Below, one piece after another: positions 10,697-22,362 of a DNA stretch of 64,000 nucleotides. The position numbers were made by a program, and so were the translations under genes. The notes below the pieces were generated by a model. The model was not told the DNA's origin, did no database searches, and saw nothing but the letters and a program-made list of their open reading frames with translations. The DNA comes from Prochlorococcus sp. AG-402-I20 (GTDB taxonomy: Bacteria; Cyanobacteriota; Cyanobacteriia; PCC-6307; Cyanobiaceae). Every line of letters starts with the position of its first letter. Positions within the stretch are counted from its first letter, which is position 1. Location of the stretch: contig QCHY01000004.1 of NCBI GenBank assembly GCA_003216975.1, positions 42,002 through 106,001 of the forward strand, in the 5' to 3' direction.

Positions 10697-11209
10697 TTAT
10701 TCCGACCAACTCCGATAACTTTTTTCAAGGACAGTCTCACAATCACCTACCATAAAGGCACCTGCACCTCCCCATACAAGTCTCAAAGGCAAGTCCAAGG
10801 GAGAAGATCCCACTGTACGCACAGTATTAAACCCACGCCTCCGAAAGTAACGTTGCAAAATTTTATGTTGATTGTTCTCATCATAAATAGCCAATAATCT
10901 CGCACTTCGACATGGAGTCTCTTCTAATGTCCAAGCCATAGTTGCAGCCCAAATCAAATCACCTACTTTAGAAGTGGCGTTCTTACTAACCTTCATGGTA
11001 TCAAGCTGAAGTCCTTTAGTATTTTGATACGCCCATCCTTTCATTTCACCCCATAATTGAATTTTATCTTTACTAGTTAATTCACCAACAACCAGTCTAA
11101 ACGACCAAATATTGAGAGGTCTCCTAACTTGTATTCGCAGCAACAAGCCTCTATCAGATGCTTCTTTTTCTAATAGAGTTAAATTAGTTGTGGTCATGAG
11201 ACAGGCCAT
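10697..11209 (-). CDS. Conserved hypothetical protein
   Basis: Intact 170 aa ORF overlapping the 3' end of the rhodanese gene by 16 nt on the same strand; a second ATG lies four codons downstream. Confidence 0.75.
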   Translation of the reverse strand: MACLMTTTNLTLLEKEASDRGLLLRIQVRRPLNIWSFRLVVGELTSKDKIQLWGEMKGWAYQNTKGLQLDTMKVSKNATSKVGDLIWAATMAWTLEETPCRSARLLAIYDENNQHKILQRYFRRRGFNTVRTVGSSPLDLPLRLVWGGAGAFMVGDCETVLEKSYRSWSE

Positions 11210-12159
11210 ATAGAATTTTCAGGTAGACGTTTCATTATTTCATCAATTTGCCGTTGTCTTTCCGCAAATCTTGCTCTATCGCTATCTGTAAATTTATTTA
11301 CACAAGCCTCACATTGCAAGCCTTTAATATAGGTTGGCCTTTTCAAATCCTCAGGGGAGATAGGCAATCCACAAGCATGACACATCGTATGTGAACCTGG
11401 TGAGAGGTCATGATCTAAAGAGACACGTTGATCAAAAACAAAGCACTCACCTTTCCATAAACTATTCTCAGGAGGAACATCTTCTAGATATTTCAGAATT
11501 CCACCTTCAAGATGATGCACATCGGAAAAGCCTTCATCTATCAAATAAGAAGTAGCTTTTTCGCATCTTATGCCTCCGGTACAATACATCCCTATTTTCA
11601 AAGATGGATTCTCCTTGATTAAAGGTTTTAAATGCTTTTGAACCCATGCAGGAAATTCACGAAATGAGCTTGTGTGTGGATTTAGAGCTCCTGCAAAATT
11701 TCCAATTTTTATTTCATACTCATTACGAGTATCAATAACAACACTATCAGGATCTTCTAGAAAGTCATTCCATTCACAGCTTTTTATATATTTACCTACA
11801 GATTTAGCAGGATTAACTTGTTTTAGCCCAATCGTGACAATTTCTTTTTTCTGACGAGCTTTAAAGCGTCTAAATGCCTGCTTTTCGGTCCAACTATATT
11901 TGACATTAATATTCGATACCTTTAAAAGTTTCTCCAAGATTTCAATGAATTGAACTATCGCATTTTCAGTTCCACAAACCGTACCGTTAACACCTTCAGA
12001 AGCCAATAAAATAGTGCCTTTTATTTCCTGATTCGTTGCTATGTTCGTTAGTTCTTCTTTAATTAAAAGAATTTCTTGATCAATAATCGTTATAAACTTG
12101 TAAAACGCAGCAACTTTGTATTTGAATTTCTTGAGGCTATCCTCTGTTTTCATAACCAC
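11194..12159 (-). CDS. trhO: Rhodanese-domain tRNA uridine hydroxylase TrhO (YceA family)
   Basis: Rhodanese active loop CTGGIRCEKA; YceA-type architecture with C-terminal Cys cluster. Confidence 0.88.
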   Translation of the reverse strand: MVMKTEDSLKKFKYKVAAFYKFITIIDQEILLIKEELTNIATNQEIKGTILLASEGVNGTVCGTENAIVQFIEILEKLLKVSNINVKYSWTEKQAFRRFKARQKKEIVTIGLKQVNPAKSVGKYIKSCEWNDFLEDPDSVVIDTRNEYEIKIGNFAGALNPHTSSFREFPAWVQKHLKPLIKENPSLKIGMYCTGGIRCEKATSYLIDEGFSDVHHLEGGILKYLEDVPPENSLWKGECFVFDQRVSLDHDLSPGSHTMCHACGLPISPEDLKRPTYIKGLQCEACVNKFTDSDRARFAERQRQIDEIMKRLPENSIWPVS

Positions 12160-13197
12160 TTATTCTAGAGAGAAATTGGCAGTAATTCCAGCATCCGCTA
12201 AAAGTTTACGGTCAGCCTCCACTTCCGGATTACTTGTTGTCAAAAGTGTATCTCCATAAAATATAGAATCAGCGCCGGATTGTAGACATAGTATCTGAGC
12301 TTCCCTACCTAATTGTTGTCTTCCCGCGCTAAGCCTTATTCGACTCCTAGGCATAATGATCCTCGCTGTTGCGACCATACGAACCATCTCTAATGGGTCA
12401 ACAGAAGACAAATCCTCCATGGGTGTCCCCTCCACTGCGACCAAAGCATTTATGGGAACACTCTCAGGATGCGGGTCTAAAGTCGCTAATACTTTGAGCA
12501 AAGAGGCTCTATCAGAGACAGATTCGCCCATACCAATAATGCCACCACAGCACACTGTAATTCCAGCCATGCGTACTCTTCTCAATGTTTCCAGTCGATC
12601 TTGATATGTTCTTGTTGAAATGATATTAGAATAATGTTCAGGACTAGTATCTAAATTGTGGTTATAGGCTGTTAAACCTGCTTCTGCCAATCTAGAGGCT
12701 TGAGAATCAGTAATCATTCCAGCTGTGACACATGCCTCAAGGCCAAGTTCTCTAACACCTCTGACCATCTCAAGCATTGAATCAAATGCGTTTCCATCTT
12801 TGATCTCACGCCAAGCCCAACCCATACAAAATCTATCTGCTCCTGCATCTTTAGCCGCTCTTGCTCTATCAAGAACTGATTCAACTTGGAGTACAGGGTT
12901 TGGCTGAACCGTTGTTTCGTTGTGTACAGATTGGGGACAGTATGCACAATCTTCTGAGCATCCTCCTGTCTTCACACTTAGAAGAGAAGCTAGTTGAACT
13001 TTGTAACCTGGATTGTAAGACCTATGAACTATTTGAGCTCTCCACAACAAGTCCATCAATGGCAATTCAAGTATCTCTTTGACTTCCTCTAAAGACCAAT
13101 CATGTCTAAGATCGCCACCTTTTATTGAATTAAAATCTAAATCATCTTTAATATTGAATTTATTAGATTCATGAATATTAGGATTAATTAGAGTCAT
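12160..13197 (-). CDS. bioB: Biotin synthase
   Basis: Radical-SAM [25 protein letters not shown]-like SAGR. Confidence 0.96.
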   Translation of the reverse strand: MTLINPNIHESNKFNIKDDLDFNSIKGGDLRHDWSLEEVKEILELPLMDLLWRAQIVHRSYNPGYKVQLASLLSVKTGGCSEDCAYCPQSVHNETTVQPNPVLQVESVLDRARAAKDAGADRFCMGWAWREIKDGNAFDSMLEMVRGVRELGLEACVTAGMITDSQASRLAEAGLTAYNHNLDTSPEHYSNIISTRTYQDRLETLRRVRMAGITVCCGGIIGMGESVSDRASLLKVLATLDPHPESVPINALVAVEGTPMEDLSSVDPLEMVRMVATARIIMPRSRIRLSAGRQQLGREAQILCLQSGADSIFYGDTLLTTSNPEVEADRKLLADAGITANFSLE

Positions 13198-13290
13198 AAA
13201 AGAATTTGAATATAAAAAATTTAATTACTATTTAGTTTTAGCTGATAATCTATAAAAAATCATAGAACTCAAGATATTAAATTATTTTAG

Positions 13291-14061
13291 TTATACACCT
13301 CCAAATCTCCTTCTTCTAGATTGATAGTCAAGTAGTGCCTTAGTAAGAGTATCAGCGTTAAAATCTGGCCATAATACATCTGTGACATGAATTTCAGCAT
13401 AAGCTAATTGCCATAAAAGAAAATTACTTATTCTTTTTTCACCACTTGTTCTAATAAGTAAGTCCGGATCGACCTCACTAGCTGTAAATAATTCAGAAGC
13501 AAATACATTTTCATCTATCAAGGAAGGGTCTAATTCTCCTTTAACCGAACGTTCTGCCAACTTTTGGGCAGCTCGCACTAATTCCCGTCGGCCACCATAG
13601 TTAGTACAAACATTAAAATGAATGCCTTTGTTATTAGAAGTTGATTCAATTGACTCTTTTATTAAATCCTTTAATGCAATGGGTAATGGGTCAAGATCAC
13701 CCAAAAAATTAATTTTCACTTCTTCGAGTTTTAAATTAGTCAATTCACGCTTAAGAACACTTTCAAAAAGTGTCATTAAGAAATTTACTTCTTCACTAGG
13801 TCTAGACCAATTTTCAGTTGAAAAGGCATAAACAGTTAATGCTCCTATTCCCCAATTACTACATAGGTGCAAAGTAGTTTTCAGAGCCTCAACCCCAGCT
13901 GTATGTCCAATCGTTCTTGGCAATCCCCTTGCTTTTGCCCACCTACCATTTCCATCCATAATTACCGCAATATGATCGGGCATACGAAGACGATCAAGAT
14001 CTTTGGGTAATGGGGATACCTCTCTAGAATTATCAGTACTTATCACAGAAGGGTACGTCAA
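13291..14061 (-). CDS. uppS: Undecaprenyl diphosphate synthase (isoprenyl transferase)
   Basis: [60 protein letters not shown]. Confidence 0.96.
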   Translation of the reverse strand: MTYPSVISTDNSREVSPLPKDLDRLRMPDHIAVIMDGNGRWAKARGLPRTIGHTAGVEALKTTLHLCSNWGIGALTVYAFSTENWSRPSEEVNFLMTLFESVLKRELTNLKLEEVKINFLGDLDPLPIALKDLIKESIESTSNNKGIHFNVCTNYGGRRELVRAAQKLAERSVKGELDPSLIDENVFASELFTASEVDPDLLIRTSGEKRISNFLLWQLAYAEIHVTDVLWPDFNADTLTKALLDYQSRRRRFGGV

Positions 14062-14960
14062 TTCAAAGACTCCTTGCTGTCATTAATTTTCCCAAGATTA
14101 ACTCTGGACTGAGAAACTTTAGGTTCAATGTTAGAGGAAGTTGCTTTCAATGAAGAATTAATGCTGGTTGATTTAGTTGAAGATGAATTTGAAGGATCCA
14201 ACAATTCTTTCAAAAGGTCAAGTAATCGACTGCTTGTAATAGGTCTTTCTAGTCTTCCTTGACTAGCTAAAGATAAGGTACCTGATTCTTCTGAAACGAC
14301 AACACAAATACATCGATCAAATCGTTCAGTTATCCCCAAAGCCGCCAAATGCCTAGTTCCATATCTACTAATTCCTTGTCTTGAAAGAGGCAAGATCACC
14401 CCAGCAGAAATAATTCTATTTCCCTTTACCAAAACTGCTCCATCATGAAGTGGGGTATCTGCAGCAAAAAGATTTAATAATAATTCTGATGATAGTTGAG
14501 CATCTATTGGAACTCCGGGGAAAAGAAAATCTTCAGGGCGTAGGTCACTACCCATATCCACAACAATTAGTGCTCCTTTTCTATTTTGTGATAACCGACC
14601 TGCCGCCTCAGTTAATTGAGCGAAAGTATTAGAACTTGCCCTGAATTCTTTTTGAGTATTTCCCAGAATCACTGCTAATCGTCCCGTACCTAATAATTCC
14701 ATTAATCGCCTTAATTCTCCTTGCCATAAAATTGCTAAAGATAATGAACAAGCCAAAACTAATGCATCAACAAGTTTTGAAGTGATTGGTAAATTCGCAA
14801 ACCTCTGAACAAACCAGGCTAAAGAAACCAAAAAGAGATAGCCTCTAAGAAGCCATAATGTTCTTTGCTCTTTAACTCTTGTAAAAAGAAGTACTCCAAG
14901 AGAAGAGGCAAACAAGACATCAAGGAGAACACGCAAGTTTATAAGCCACCAAAAATTCAC
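14058..14960 (-). CDS. cdaA: Diadenylate cyclase, CdaA type (DisA_N domain)
   Basis: N-terminal TM helices; LHDGAVLV and [13 protein letters not shown] catalytic motifs. Confidence 0.92.
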   Translation of the reverse strand: MNFWWLINLRVLLDVLFASSLGVLLFTRVKEQRTLWLLRGYLFLVSLAWFVQRFANLPITSKLVDALVLACSLSLAILWQGELRRLMELLGTGRLAVILGNTQKEFRASSNTFAQLTEAAGRLSQNRKGALIVVDMGSDLRPEDFLFPGVPIDAQLSSELLLNLFAADTPLHDGAVLVKGNRIISAGVILPLSRQGISRYGTRHLAALGITERFDRCICVVVSEESGTLSLASQGRLERPITSSRLLDLLKELLDPSNSSSTKSTSINSSLKATSSNIEPKVSQSRVNLGKINDSKESLN

Positions 14961-14989
14961 TCCTACACCTCAACGTTATTTCAACTTAC

Positions 14990-16354
14990 CTAATTCTTGG
15001 GAATAAAGCGATCAGGTAATACATCTAATTGCAATAGATCTTCAGGAAGTTCTCTCCTTTGAGTTAACTCGACCGAACCTGCACCAACCAAAATTGTTGC
15101 AGGTCTGGGAATTCTATTGTAATTGGAACTCATAGAATAGTTATATGCACCTGTTCCAAAGACAGCAAGAAAGTCGCCACTCTCACAAGGCGGAAGAGAA
15201 AAATCTTTCAACAAAACATCTCCGGACTCACAATGCTTGCCTGCGATAGTAACTTTTTCAAAATTTGTATCTAGTGGTTTATCTACTAGACAGGCACTAT
15301 ATAGAGATTGGTAAGTTATTGGACGAGGATTATCACTCATCCCTCCATCAACAGACAAATAAGTTCTAATTCCAGGAACAACTTTTTTAGCTCCAATCTT
15401 GTAAATAGTGAGCCCCGAATTAGCAACAAGAGATCTACCAGGTTCACACATTAATCTTGGCAAATCTAGATTTCTCTCCCTACAGGCCTTAACAACTGCA
15501 TCAGAAATAACTTCAATCCATTTTTCAATAGATGGTGGATTATCTTCTTGAATATATTTGATACCGAGACCACCTCCTAAATTTAAATCAGTTATTTTAT
15601 GACCAATTTTCTCCGCAAGCTTTAAGGTATCAGCCATCACCCCAGCAAGATCAACATGAGGTTTAACCTCAAAAATTTGAGACCCTATATGAGCATGTAA
15701 ACCTGTTAAATTAGCCCATTGATATCTTTTTAATTCTTCTAAAACTGACCTAAGCTCATCAGGATCAAAACCAAATTTGCTATCCAAATGCCCAGTTCTA
15801 ATATATTCATGGGTATGGCATTCAATGCCAGGAGTAAACCTCAACATTAATTTTGCTGGTTTATCTTCAGTCGCAATATTTTTGAGCAATTCAATATCAT
15901 GATGATTATCTAAAACAATCGTCACATTATTTTTATAAGCAAAATTCAACTCATTAGGAGATTTGTTATTTCCATGAAAAACAATATCTTCCCCTTTTAC
16001 ACCGCCTCTTAAGGCAGTAAGTAATTCTCCTTCTGATACTGCATCAAGCCCAAATCCCTCAGAAGCAATAATTGCGCAAATTGCTAAAGAGCTATTAGCT
16101 TTTGAAGCATAAAGAGGAAGAGAATCTCCTGGATAATGCTTTTTTAAAGAAGAAATATAAGTTTTGCATGCAGTCCTAAGTGACAACTCATCAAAGACAT
16201 AAAGTGGAGTGCCATATTTTTTTGCGAGTTCGCTAAGTTGACATCCCCCTACTACTAATTTTTTGCTCTCATTAATTTCAGAAGAGATTGGAGCAATATT
16301 TCGATTTGGACTATTTATATCCCTGTTGGGTTCATAAGCATTTGAGCCAACCAT
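14990..16354 (-). CDS. lysA: Diaminopimelate decarboxylase
   Basis: YASKANSSLAI PLP lysine motif, LNLGGGLGI, EPGRSLVANSG, GAYNYSMSSNYN. Confidence 0.95.
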   Translation of the reverse strand: MVGSNAYEPNRDINSPNRNIAPISSEINESKKLVVGGCQLSELAKKYGTPLYVFDELSLRTACKTYISSLKKHYPGDSLPLYASKANSSLAICAIIASEGFGLDAVSEGELLTALRGGVKGEDIVFHGNNKSPNELNFAYKNNVTIVLDNHHDIELLKNIATEDKPAKLMLRFTPGIECHTHEYIRTGHLDSKFGFDPDELRSVLEELKRYQWANLTGLHAHIGSQIFEVKPHVDLAGVMADTLKLAEKIGHKITDLNLGGGLGIKYIQEDNPPSIEKWIEVISDAVVKACRERNLDLPRLMCEPGRSLVANSGLTIYKIGAKKVVPGIRTYLSVDGGMSDNPRPITYQSLYSACLVDKPLDTNFEKVTIAGKHCESGDVLLKDFSLPPCESGDFLAVFGTGAYNYSMSSNYNRIPRPATILVGAGSVELTQRRELPEDLLQLDVLPDRFIPKN

Positions 16355-16446
16355 AAAAAGTTTTTACTTAAATATTTAGTCAATCTAGAGATCAATCAAC
16401 AAATTAGTATTCTTTATTAAAGAAAGAGGAATTACTCAATTTAAAG

Positions 16447-16905
16447 TTGAATATGAATCTCAAAATAATTCAACTTGGCATAAAGCATTTAAATGCTTGC
16501 TTGGATCTAGATCAAAAATCATTAAAAGGTCTTTGGACCAAATCCCAATGGTCAAAAGAACTAACAGATCCTAAAAGAATTTGTCTTGGAATCATAGACC
16601 CTCAGACAAAAAAACTTTTAGGTCTTTGTTCTGCTTGGATAGTAATAGACGAATTACACATAACTTCTGTAGCTATTCATCCGATGCACCAAAGGACAGG
16701 ACTAGGAAAATTTCTTTTATCAGATTTAATCAAACGTTCAACCTCGCTTAAAACAAATCGCATACATTTAGAAGTTAGAGACACTAATGAGCAAGCCAAA
16801 GCTTTTTATAAATCCATGGGCTTTAAAACTGTAGGTAATAGATCTAAATTTTACAAAGATGGAGGTGATGCTCTTATTCTCACTAAAGAAACCAATAACA
16901 AATAA
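16447..16905 (+). CDS. rimI: GNAT acetyltransferase, RimI-like
   Basis: HQRTGLGKFLL, LEVRDTNEQAKAFYKSMGFKTVGNRSKFY. Confidence 0.85.
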   Translation: MNMNLKIIQLGIKHLNACLDLDQKSLKGLWTKSQWSKELTDPKRICLGIIDPQTKKLLGLCSAWIVIDELHITSVAIHPMHQRTGLGKFLLSDLIKRSTSLKTNRIHLEVRDTNEQAKAFYKSMGFKTVGNRSKFYKDGGDALILTKETNNK

Positions 16906-17096
16906 AAAAAGCAATAATTCAGTACGGTTTACCGAAATCAAAAATAAAATAAGTTTACCGCTCTTTGCATCAATTAATACTTTTAATTATTTTTCAACGA
17001 AAACTTAATATTTACCCTTTATAAAAAAAAACCTAACCATACACATTTCACACTTAACCCTGATAAATTAGATTAAATAGTAATGACTAAAGCTAA

Positions 17097-19664
17097 ATGT
17101 TTGAGAGGTTTACAGAAAAAGCTATAAAAGTGATCATGCTTGCTCAAGAAGAAGCAAGACGCCTTGGGCATAATTTTGTTGGAACTGAACAAATCCTTTT
17201 AGGTCTAATAGGAGAAGGCACTGGAGTAGCTGCCAAAGTTCTTAAATCTATGGGAGTAAACCTAAAAGATTCAAGAGTAGAAGTTGAAAAAATAATAGGA
17301 AGAGGTTCAGGATTCGTTGCTGTAGAAATACCATTCACTCCAAGAGCAAAAAGAGTACTTGAATTATCTTTAGAAGAAGCGCGACAACTAGGTCACAACT
17401 ACATTGGGACAGAGCACCTATTACTTGGGCTTATAAGAGAAGGTGAAGGAGTAGCCGCAAGGGTTCTTGAAAATTTAGGCGTTGATCTTACAAAAGTCAG
17501 GACTCAAGTTGTTCGTATGCTTGGTGAAACAGCTGAAGTTACAACAGGTTCAGGATCATCAAAAGGATCTGCAAAAACAGCAACACTTGATGAATTTGGA
17601 ACAAACCTTACCAAATTAGCTAGTGAATCAAAGCTTGACCCAGTAGTTGGAAGACATTCAGAAATTGATCGTGTTATTCAAATATTGGGAAGAAGGACAA
17701 AAAACAATCCAGTTTTAATTGGAGAGCCTGGCGTAGGAAAAACAGCAATTGCTGAAGGACTTGCTCAGAGAATCCAACAAGGAAATATTCCAGACATTCT
17801 TGAAGAAAAAAGAGTACTTACCCTTGATATCGGTTTACTTGTTGCTGGTACAAAGTATAGAGGTGAATTTGAAGAAAGATTAAAAAAAATAATGGAGGAA
17901 ATTAAATCTGCTGGCAATGTAATTCTAGTTATAGATGAAGTGCATACATTAATTGGAGCAGGAGCAGCTGAAGGAGCAATTGACGCTGCAAATATCTTAA
18001 AACCTGCTTTAGCAAGAGGAGAACTTCAATGTATTGGTGCTACAACTCTAGATGAATATCGCAAGCACATAGAAAGAGATGCTGCATTAGAGCGCAGATT
18101 TCAGCCTGTAATGATAGGAGAACCTTCAATTAAAGATACAATTGAAATCCTCAAAGGTTTGAGAGAGAGATATGAGCAACATCATAGATTGAAGATTACT
18201 GATGAAGCTTTAGACGCTGCTGCTAATCTCGGCGATAGGTATATCTCAGATCGTTTTCTACCTGATAAAGCCATAGACCTAATAGACGAAGCAGGAAGCA
18301 GAGTCAGATTACTCAATTCCAAATTACCCCCTGAGGCGAAAGAAGTTGACAAAGAATTAAGAAAAATACAGAAGAATAAAGAAGAAGCAATAAGAGATCA
18401 AAATTTCACCCAAGCAGGAGAACTTAGAGAAAAAGAGGTTGAACTTAGAGATAAAATTAGAAATCTTTTACAGAACATAAGACAAAAAACCGCAACAAAT
18501 CCTGTATCGAATACTGAAAATAATTCAAATTCAAATAACGAAACTTCTGATCAAGTAATTGTTCAGGAAGATGAATTAAAAGCTTCTCAACCAATAGTAA
18601 ACGAAGAAGATATTGCCCATATTGTTGCTTCATGGACAGGAGTTCCTGTTCAGAAATTAACTGAAAGTGAATCAGTCAAACTTCTAAATATGGAAGAAAC
18701 ATTACATCAAAGATTGATTGGTCAAGACGAAGCTGTTAAATCTGTTTCAAAAGCAATTAGAAGAGCAAGAGTTGGTCTTAAGAATCCAAATAGACCAATT
18801 GCTAGTTTTATTTTTTCTGGTCCAACGGGAGTAGGTAAAACTGAACTTACTAAGGCTTTAGCGGCCTATTTCTTTGGTAGTGAAGAAGCAATGATTCGCT
18901 TAGACATGTCTGAATTCATGGAAAGACACACTGTTAGTAAATTAATAGGTTCTCCTCCTGGCTATGTCGGTTTTAATGAAGGTGGGCAACTAACAGAAGC
19001 TGTAAGAAGAAGACCTTATACTGTTGTTTTATTTGATGAAATAGAAAAAGCTCATCCAGATGTTTTTAATCTTCTCCTTCAATTACTTGAGGAAGGAAGA
19101 CTGACCGATTCAAAGGGAAGAACTGTTGATTTCAAAAATACACTCATAATAATGACCTCTAATATTGGGTCTAAAGTCATAGAAAAAGGTGGAGGAGGAT
19201 TAGGGTTTGAATTCTCAGGTGAAAATCTTGAGGATACTCAATACAACCGTATTAAATCTCTAGTAAATGAAGAATTAAAGCAATATTTCCGACCTGAATT
19301 CCTTAACAGATTAGATGAAATAATTGTATTCAGACAGCTCTCAAGAAACGAAGTTAAAGACATCGCTGAAATAATGCTAAAAGAAGTTTTCTTGAGAATT
19401 AAAGAGAAAGGAATTTCGTTGACTGTTTCAGATGATTTCAAAGAAAGATTAGTTGAAGAGGGATATAATCCTTCTTATGGGGCAAGACCTTTAAGAAGAG
19501 CAGTAATGAGATTATTGGAAGATAGCTTGGCTGAGGAAGTTTTATCTGGAAGGATAAAAGATGGAGATAAAGCTGAAGTAGACATTGATGAAAGCAAAAA
19601 AGTAATTGTTAAACATCTCGGGAAAGACAGTTCCAAACCAGAATTAGCAAGTGCTGCTGTTTGA
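17097..19664 (+). CDS. clpC: ATP-dependent Clp protease ATPase subunit ClpC
   Basis: Two Clp_N repeats, two Walker A motifs ([18 protein letters not shown]), UVR-like middle domain. Confidence 0.96.
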   Translation: MFERFTEKAIKVIMLAQEEARRLGHNFVGTEQILLGLIGEGTGVAAKVLKSMGVNLKDSRVEVEKIIGRGSGFVAVEIPFTPRAKRVLELSLEEARQLGHNYIGTEHLLLGLIREGEGVAARVLENLGVDLTKVRTQVVRMLGETAEVTTGSGSSKGSAKTATLDEFGTNLTKLASESKLDPVVGRHSEIDRVIQILGRRTKNNPVLIGEPGVGKTAIAEGLAQRIQQGNIPDILEEKRVLTLDIGLLVAGTKYRGEFEERLKKIMEEIKSAGNVILVIDEVHTLIGAGAAEGAIDAANILKPALARGELQCIGATTLDEYRKHIERDAALERRFQPVMIGEPSIKDTIEILKGLRERYEQHHRLKITDEALDAAANLGDRYISDRFLPDKAIDLIDEAGSRVRLLNSKLPPEAKEVDKELRKIQKNKEEAIRDQNFTQAGELREKEVELRDKIRNLLQNIRQKTATNPVSNTENNSNSNNETSDQVIVQEDELKASQPIVNEEDIAHIVASWTGVPVQKLTESESVKLLNMEETLHQRLIGQDEAVKSVSKAIRRARVGLKNPNRPIASFIFSGPTGVGKTELTKALAAYFFGSEEAMIRLDMSEFMERHTVSKLIGSPPGYVGFNEGGQLTEAVRRRPYTVVLFDEIEKAHPDVFNLLLQLLEEGRLTDSKGRTVDFKNTLIIMTSNIGSKVIEKGGGGLGFEFSGENLEDTQYNRIKSLVNEELKQYFRPEFLNRLDEIIVFRQLSRNEVKDIAEIMLKEVFLRIKEKGISLTVSDDFKERLVEEGYNPSYGARPLRRAVMRLLEDSLAEEVLSGRIKDGDKAEVDIDESKKVIVKHLGKDSSKPELASAAV

Positions 19665-19688
19665 TTTTTAAATAGATACGTTAATTAG

Positions 19689-20801
19689 ATGTCTTTAAAT
19701 ATTCAGAACATTTCCCCTTTAAAGATAGTAAGAGGAGAAGGGGCTTGGATTAGATCCATAGATCTAATCCCTAAATTATGCAATAGGCCTTTGATAATAG
19801 GTAGGAGTAACGCAACAAAAGAAATAAGAACTTCATTTGAAAAAGATCTTGTTAAAAAAGGTATTAAACCTATCTCTTTTGAGTTAAAACATGATTGTTG
19901 TGAATTAGATATCCAAAAAGCATTATTAATATCAAAAAATAACAACTGTGATGGAATTATTGCAGCTGGAGGCGGGAAAGTCCTGGATGCAGGAAAATTA
20001 ATTGCTGATTTACTTAGTATCAATTGCATTACAGTGCCATTAAGCGCATCTACCTGTGCTGGATGGACTGCCTTATCTAATATCTACTCTTACGATGGCA
20101 AATTCATTAAAGATGTAACCTTAAAAAGATGCCCAAATTTGTTGATATTTGATCATTCTATTGTCAGAAAAGCCCCACCTAGAACACTTGCTAGCGGCAT
20201 GGCTGATGCGGTAGCTAAATGGTACGAGGCATCATTAACTAGCAGTACAAGCCAAGACGGTTTTGTACAACAAGCTGTTCAAATGGCTAGGGTTTTAAGA
20301 GATCAGTTATTTTTAAATGGCTACAAGGCTTTCTTAGATCCACTGAGCAATTCATGGATAACTGTTGCAGAAGGATGTGCTCTAACTGCTGGAATAATAG
20401 GAGGTCTTGGGGGTGCCAAATGCAGAACAGCGGCCGCACATCCTATACACAATGGATTAACTCAACTTTCATATAAAAACAAACCACTTCATGGAGAACT
20501 TGTTGGGTTTGGTTTGCTCGTACAATTATATTTAGAAGAGAAAAATTCAAAAAGTCAATTACCGAAACAAGCCAGGTCGCAACTTTTAGATTTCTTCTCA
20601 CAACTAAATCTTCCTATTTCAATTAATTCTATTTGTTTAAAGAATACGTCCTCAAATGAACTATTTAAAGCATGCAAATTCGCTTGTAATTTCGACTCTG
20701 ATATACATCAATTACCTTTTTCGATAAACGAAGAAGATCTCTTAGAAGCAATTCAAAGCTTTCAATCCTTGCCTACAACTACCAATATAAATTTTAAATA
20801 A
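19689..20801 (+). CDS. Iron-containing alcohol dehydrogenase / glycerol dehydrogenase family oxidoreductase
   Basis: GIIAAGGGKVLDAGK, VPLSASTCAGWTALS, AHPIHNGLTQL, LHGELVGFGLL. Confidence 0.85.
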   Translation: MSLNIQNISPLKIVRGEGAWIRSIDLIPKLCNRPLIIGRSNATKEIRTSFEKDLVKKGIKPISFELKHDCCELDIQKALLISKNNNCDGIIAAGGGKVLDAGKLIADLLSINCITVPLSASTCAGWTALSNIYSYDGKFIKDVTLKRCPNLLIFDHSIVRKAPPRTLASGMADAVAKWYEASLTSSTSQDGFVQQAVQMARVLRDQLFLNGYKAFLDPLSNSWITVAEGCALTAGIIGGLGGAKCRTAAAHPIHNGLTQLSYKNKPLHGELVGFGLLVQLYLEEKNSKSQLPKQARSQLLDFFSQLNLPISINSICLKNTSSNELFKACKFACNFDSDIHQLPFSINEEDLLEAIQSFQSLPTTTNINFK

Positions 20802-20813
20802 AATTTAAAATAA

Positions 20814-21728
20814 TTGAATCAGAAAATCAATAAAAATATCAATAATTCAAATGCTACGAAAGCATATATAAAAGAAATAAAAGATCATATTATTGACAAG
20901 CAAGCAAGTAAGCTTTTTGAAGATCTTAAATGGATAGAACTGTCGGATATTTCACAAAATAGTTCTGATTTATTTCCAACAGTTCTAACAGGCAAAGGGA
21001 AAAAAATTCTTCTTATCCATGGTTTTGATAGCTGCTTTCTTGAATATAGACGTCTTACGCCTTTTTTAAAAAAGAATAATAAATTAATCATTCCAGATCT
21101 ATATGGGTTTGGATTTTGTCCTAGATCTAGTGGTAACAAATATGGATTTAAATATTTAATGAAACATTTGAATTCTGTTTTGGAATATTTTTCAAATAAT
21201 CAACCCATAGGAGTAATAGGTGCCTCAATGGGTGGGGCCTTAGCTTTAGAACTCGCAAGACGAAACCCAAAAAAAATTAATAGGTTGCTACTTTTATCAC
21301 CAGCAGGTTTGGCAGGCAAAAACCCAAAGATTCCATGGCCTTTTAATCATTTGGGGGCCTTTTTCCTTAGTCAACCTTTTGTTCGCAGAGGGCTATGTAG
21401 GCAGGCATTCGCAGATCCAACAAATAGCGTTGGTCCTGCAGAAGAACAAATCGCCTCCATTCATTTAAAAGTTCCTGGTTGGCACTCATCTTTAGCAGAT
21501 TTTGCGGCAGATGGTGGAGTATCCAATTGTGGACTTCCAAAACCGAATCAACCACTCAAAATCATTCTAGGGAAATATGACAGAATTATCCCTAAAAAAG
21601 AAAAGGAAGAAACCAATAGGAACTATAACTCCAATATAGAAATAGCAACAAATTCAGGACATCTTCCCCACTTGGAAGAACCAAAATTAGTTTCTGAAGC
21701 CTGGGAAAAATTAAAAAAAATAAAATGA
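20814..21728 (+). CDS. Alpha/beta hydrolase (TTG start as given by the ORF track; start uncertain)
   Basis: LIHGFDSCFLEYR, nucleophile elbow GASMGGALAL, C-terminal SGHLPHLEEP. Confidence 0.85.
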   Translation: MNQKINKNINNSNATKAYIKEIKDHIIDKQASKLFEDLKWIELSDISQNSSDLFPTVLTGKGKKILLIHGFDSCFLEYRRLTPFLKKNNKLIIPDLYGFGFCPRSSGNKYGFKYLMKHLNSVLEYFSNNQPIGVIGASMGGALALELARRNPKKINRLLLLSPAGLAGKNPKIPWPFNHLGAFFLSQPFVRRGLCRQAFADPTNSVGPAEEQIASIHLKVPGWHSSLADFAADGGVSNCGLPKPNQPLKIILGKYDRIIPKKEKEETNRNYNSNIEIATNSGHLPHLEEPKLVSEAWEKLKKIK

Positions 21729-22357
21729 TAGATACACGGATTCATGAGAAAGGCATTCTTGCTAAATTCTTGGAGCAATGTATAAAGATTTTACTTATAA
21801 AAGAATGCAAAAAGATTAGTAATATTAAAATAGATATCATCTCAAGTTCCACTCAAATCATTAAAGGTGAAATACAAAAAATTAGTATCTTTGCTAAAGA
21901 CATAAACTATAAAGATCTTTTATTTGATAAGTTTAATTTAGAAGCTAATCATCTTAAGATAAAAATAAACTTATCAAATAAAGAATTATATTTAAAAAAC
22001 AATCCGAAAATAAATTTCAAAATTTCGTTCTCTCAAGACTCACTGAGAACTATTTTACTATCTAAGAGTTGGGGTTGGATTGGGAATCTGATTAGCAAGG
22101 AGATGTTAAACCATGAAAGAATAGAAGATATAAGAATAAATAATGGTCAATTATTTATCAATTCCCATAAAAAGAATATCAATATCAATCAATTAGAACA
22201 GCTCAATATTAGAACAGAGAAGGGTAAAGTCTATATAAGGAATCAAAATAAAAACAAGATCTTACAAATACCTATTGAAGATAAAATATATATTGAAAAT
22301 GTAAATATAGAAAATAATCTAATTGATATTTTTGGGAATTCATCAATAAGTTTTTAA
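21725..22357 (+). CDS. DUF2993/LmeA-like protein
   Basis: Overlaps the hydrolase stop by 4 nt; general pattern similar to cyanobacterial DUF2993 proteins; family assignment is from recall. Confidence 0.6.
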   Translation: MIDTRIHEKGILAKFLEQCIKILLIKECKKISNIKIDIISSSTQIIKGEIQKISIFAKDINYKDLLFDKFNLEANHLKIKINLSNKELYLKNNPKINFKISFSQDSLRTILLSKSWGWIGNLISKEMLNHERIEDIRINNGQLFINSHKKNININQLEQLNIRTEKGKVYIRNQNKNKILQIPIEDKIYIENVNIENNLIDIFGNSSISF

Positions 22358-22362
22358 TTGTT

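Noticed and set aside
12356-13082. Several overlapping ORFs on both strands inside bioB
   Set aside because: Alternate-frame shadows of a strongly conserved gene; no independent evidence of coding.
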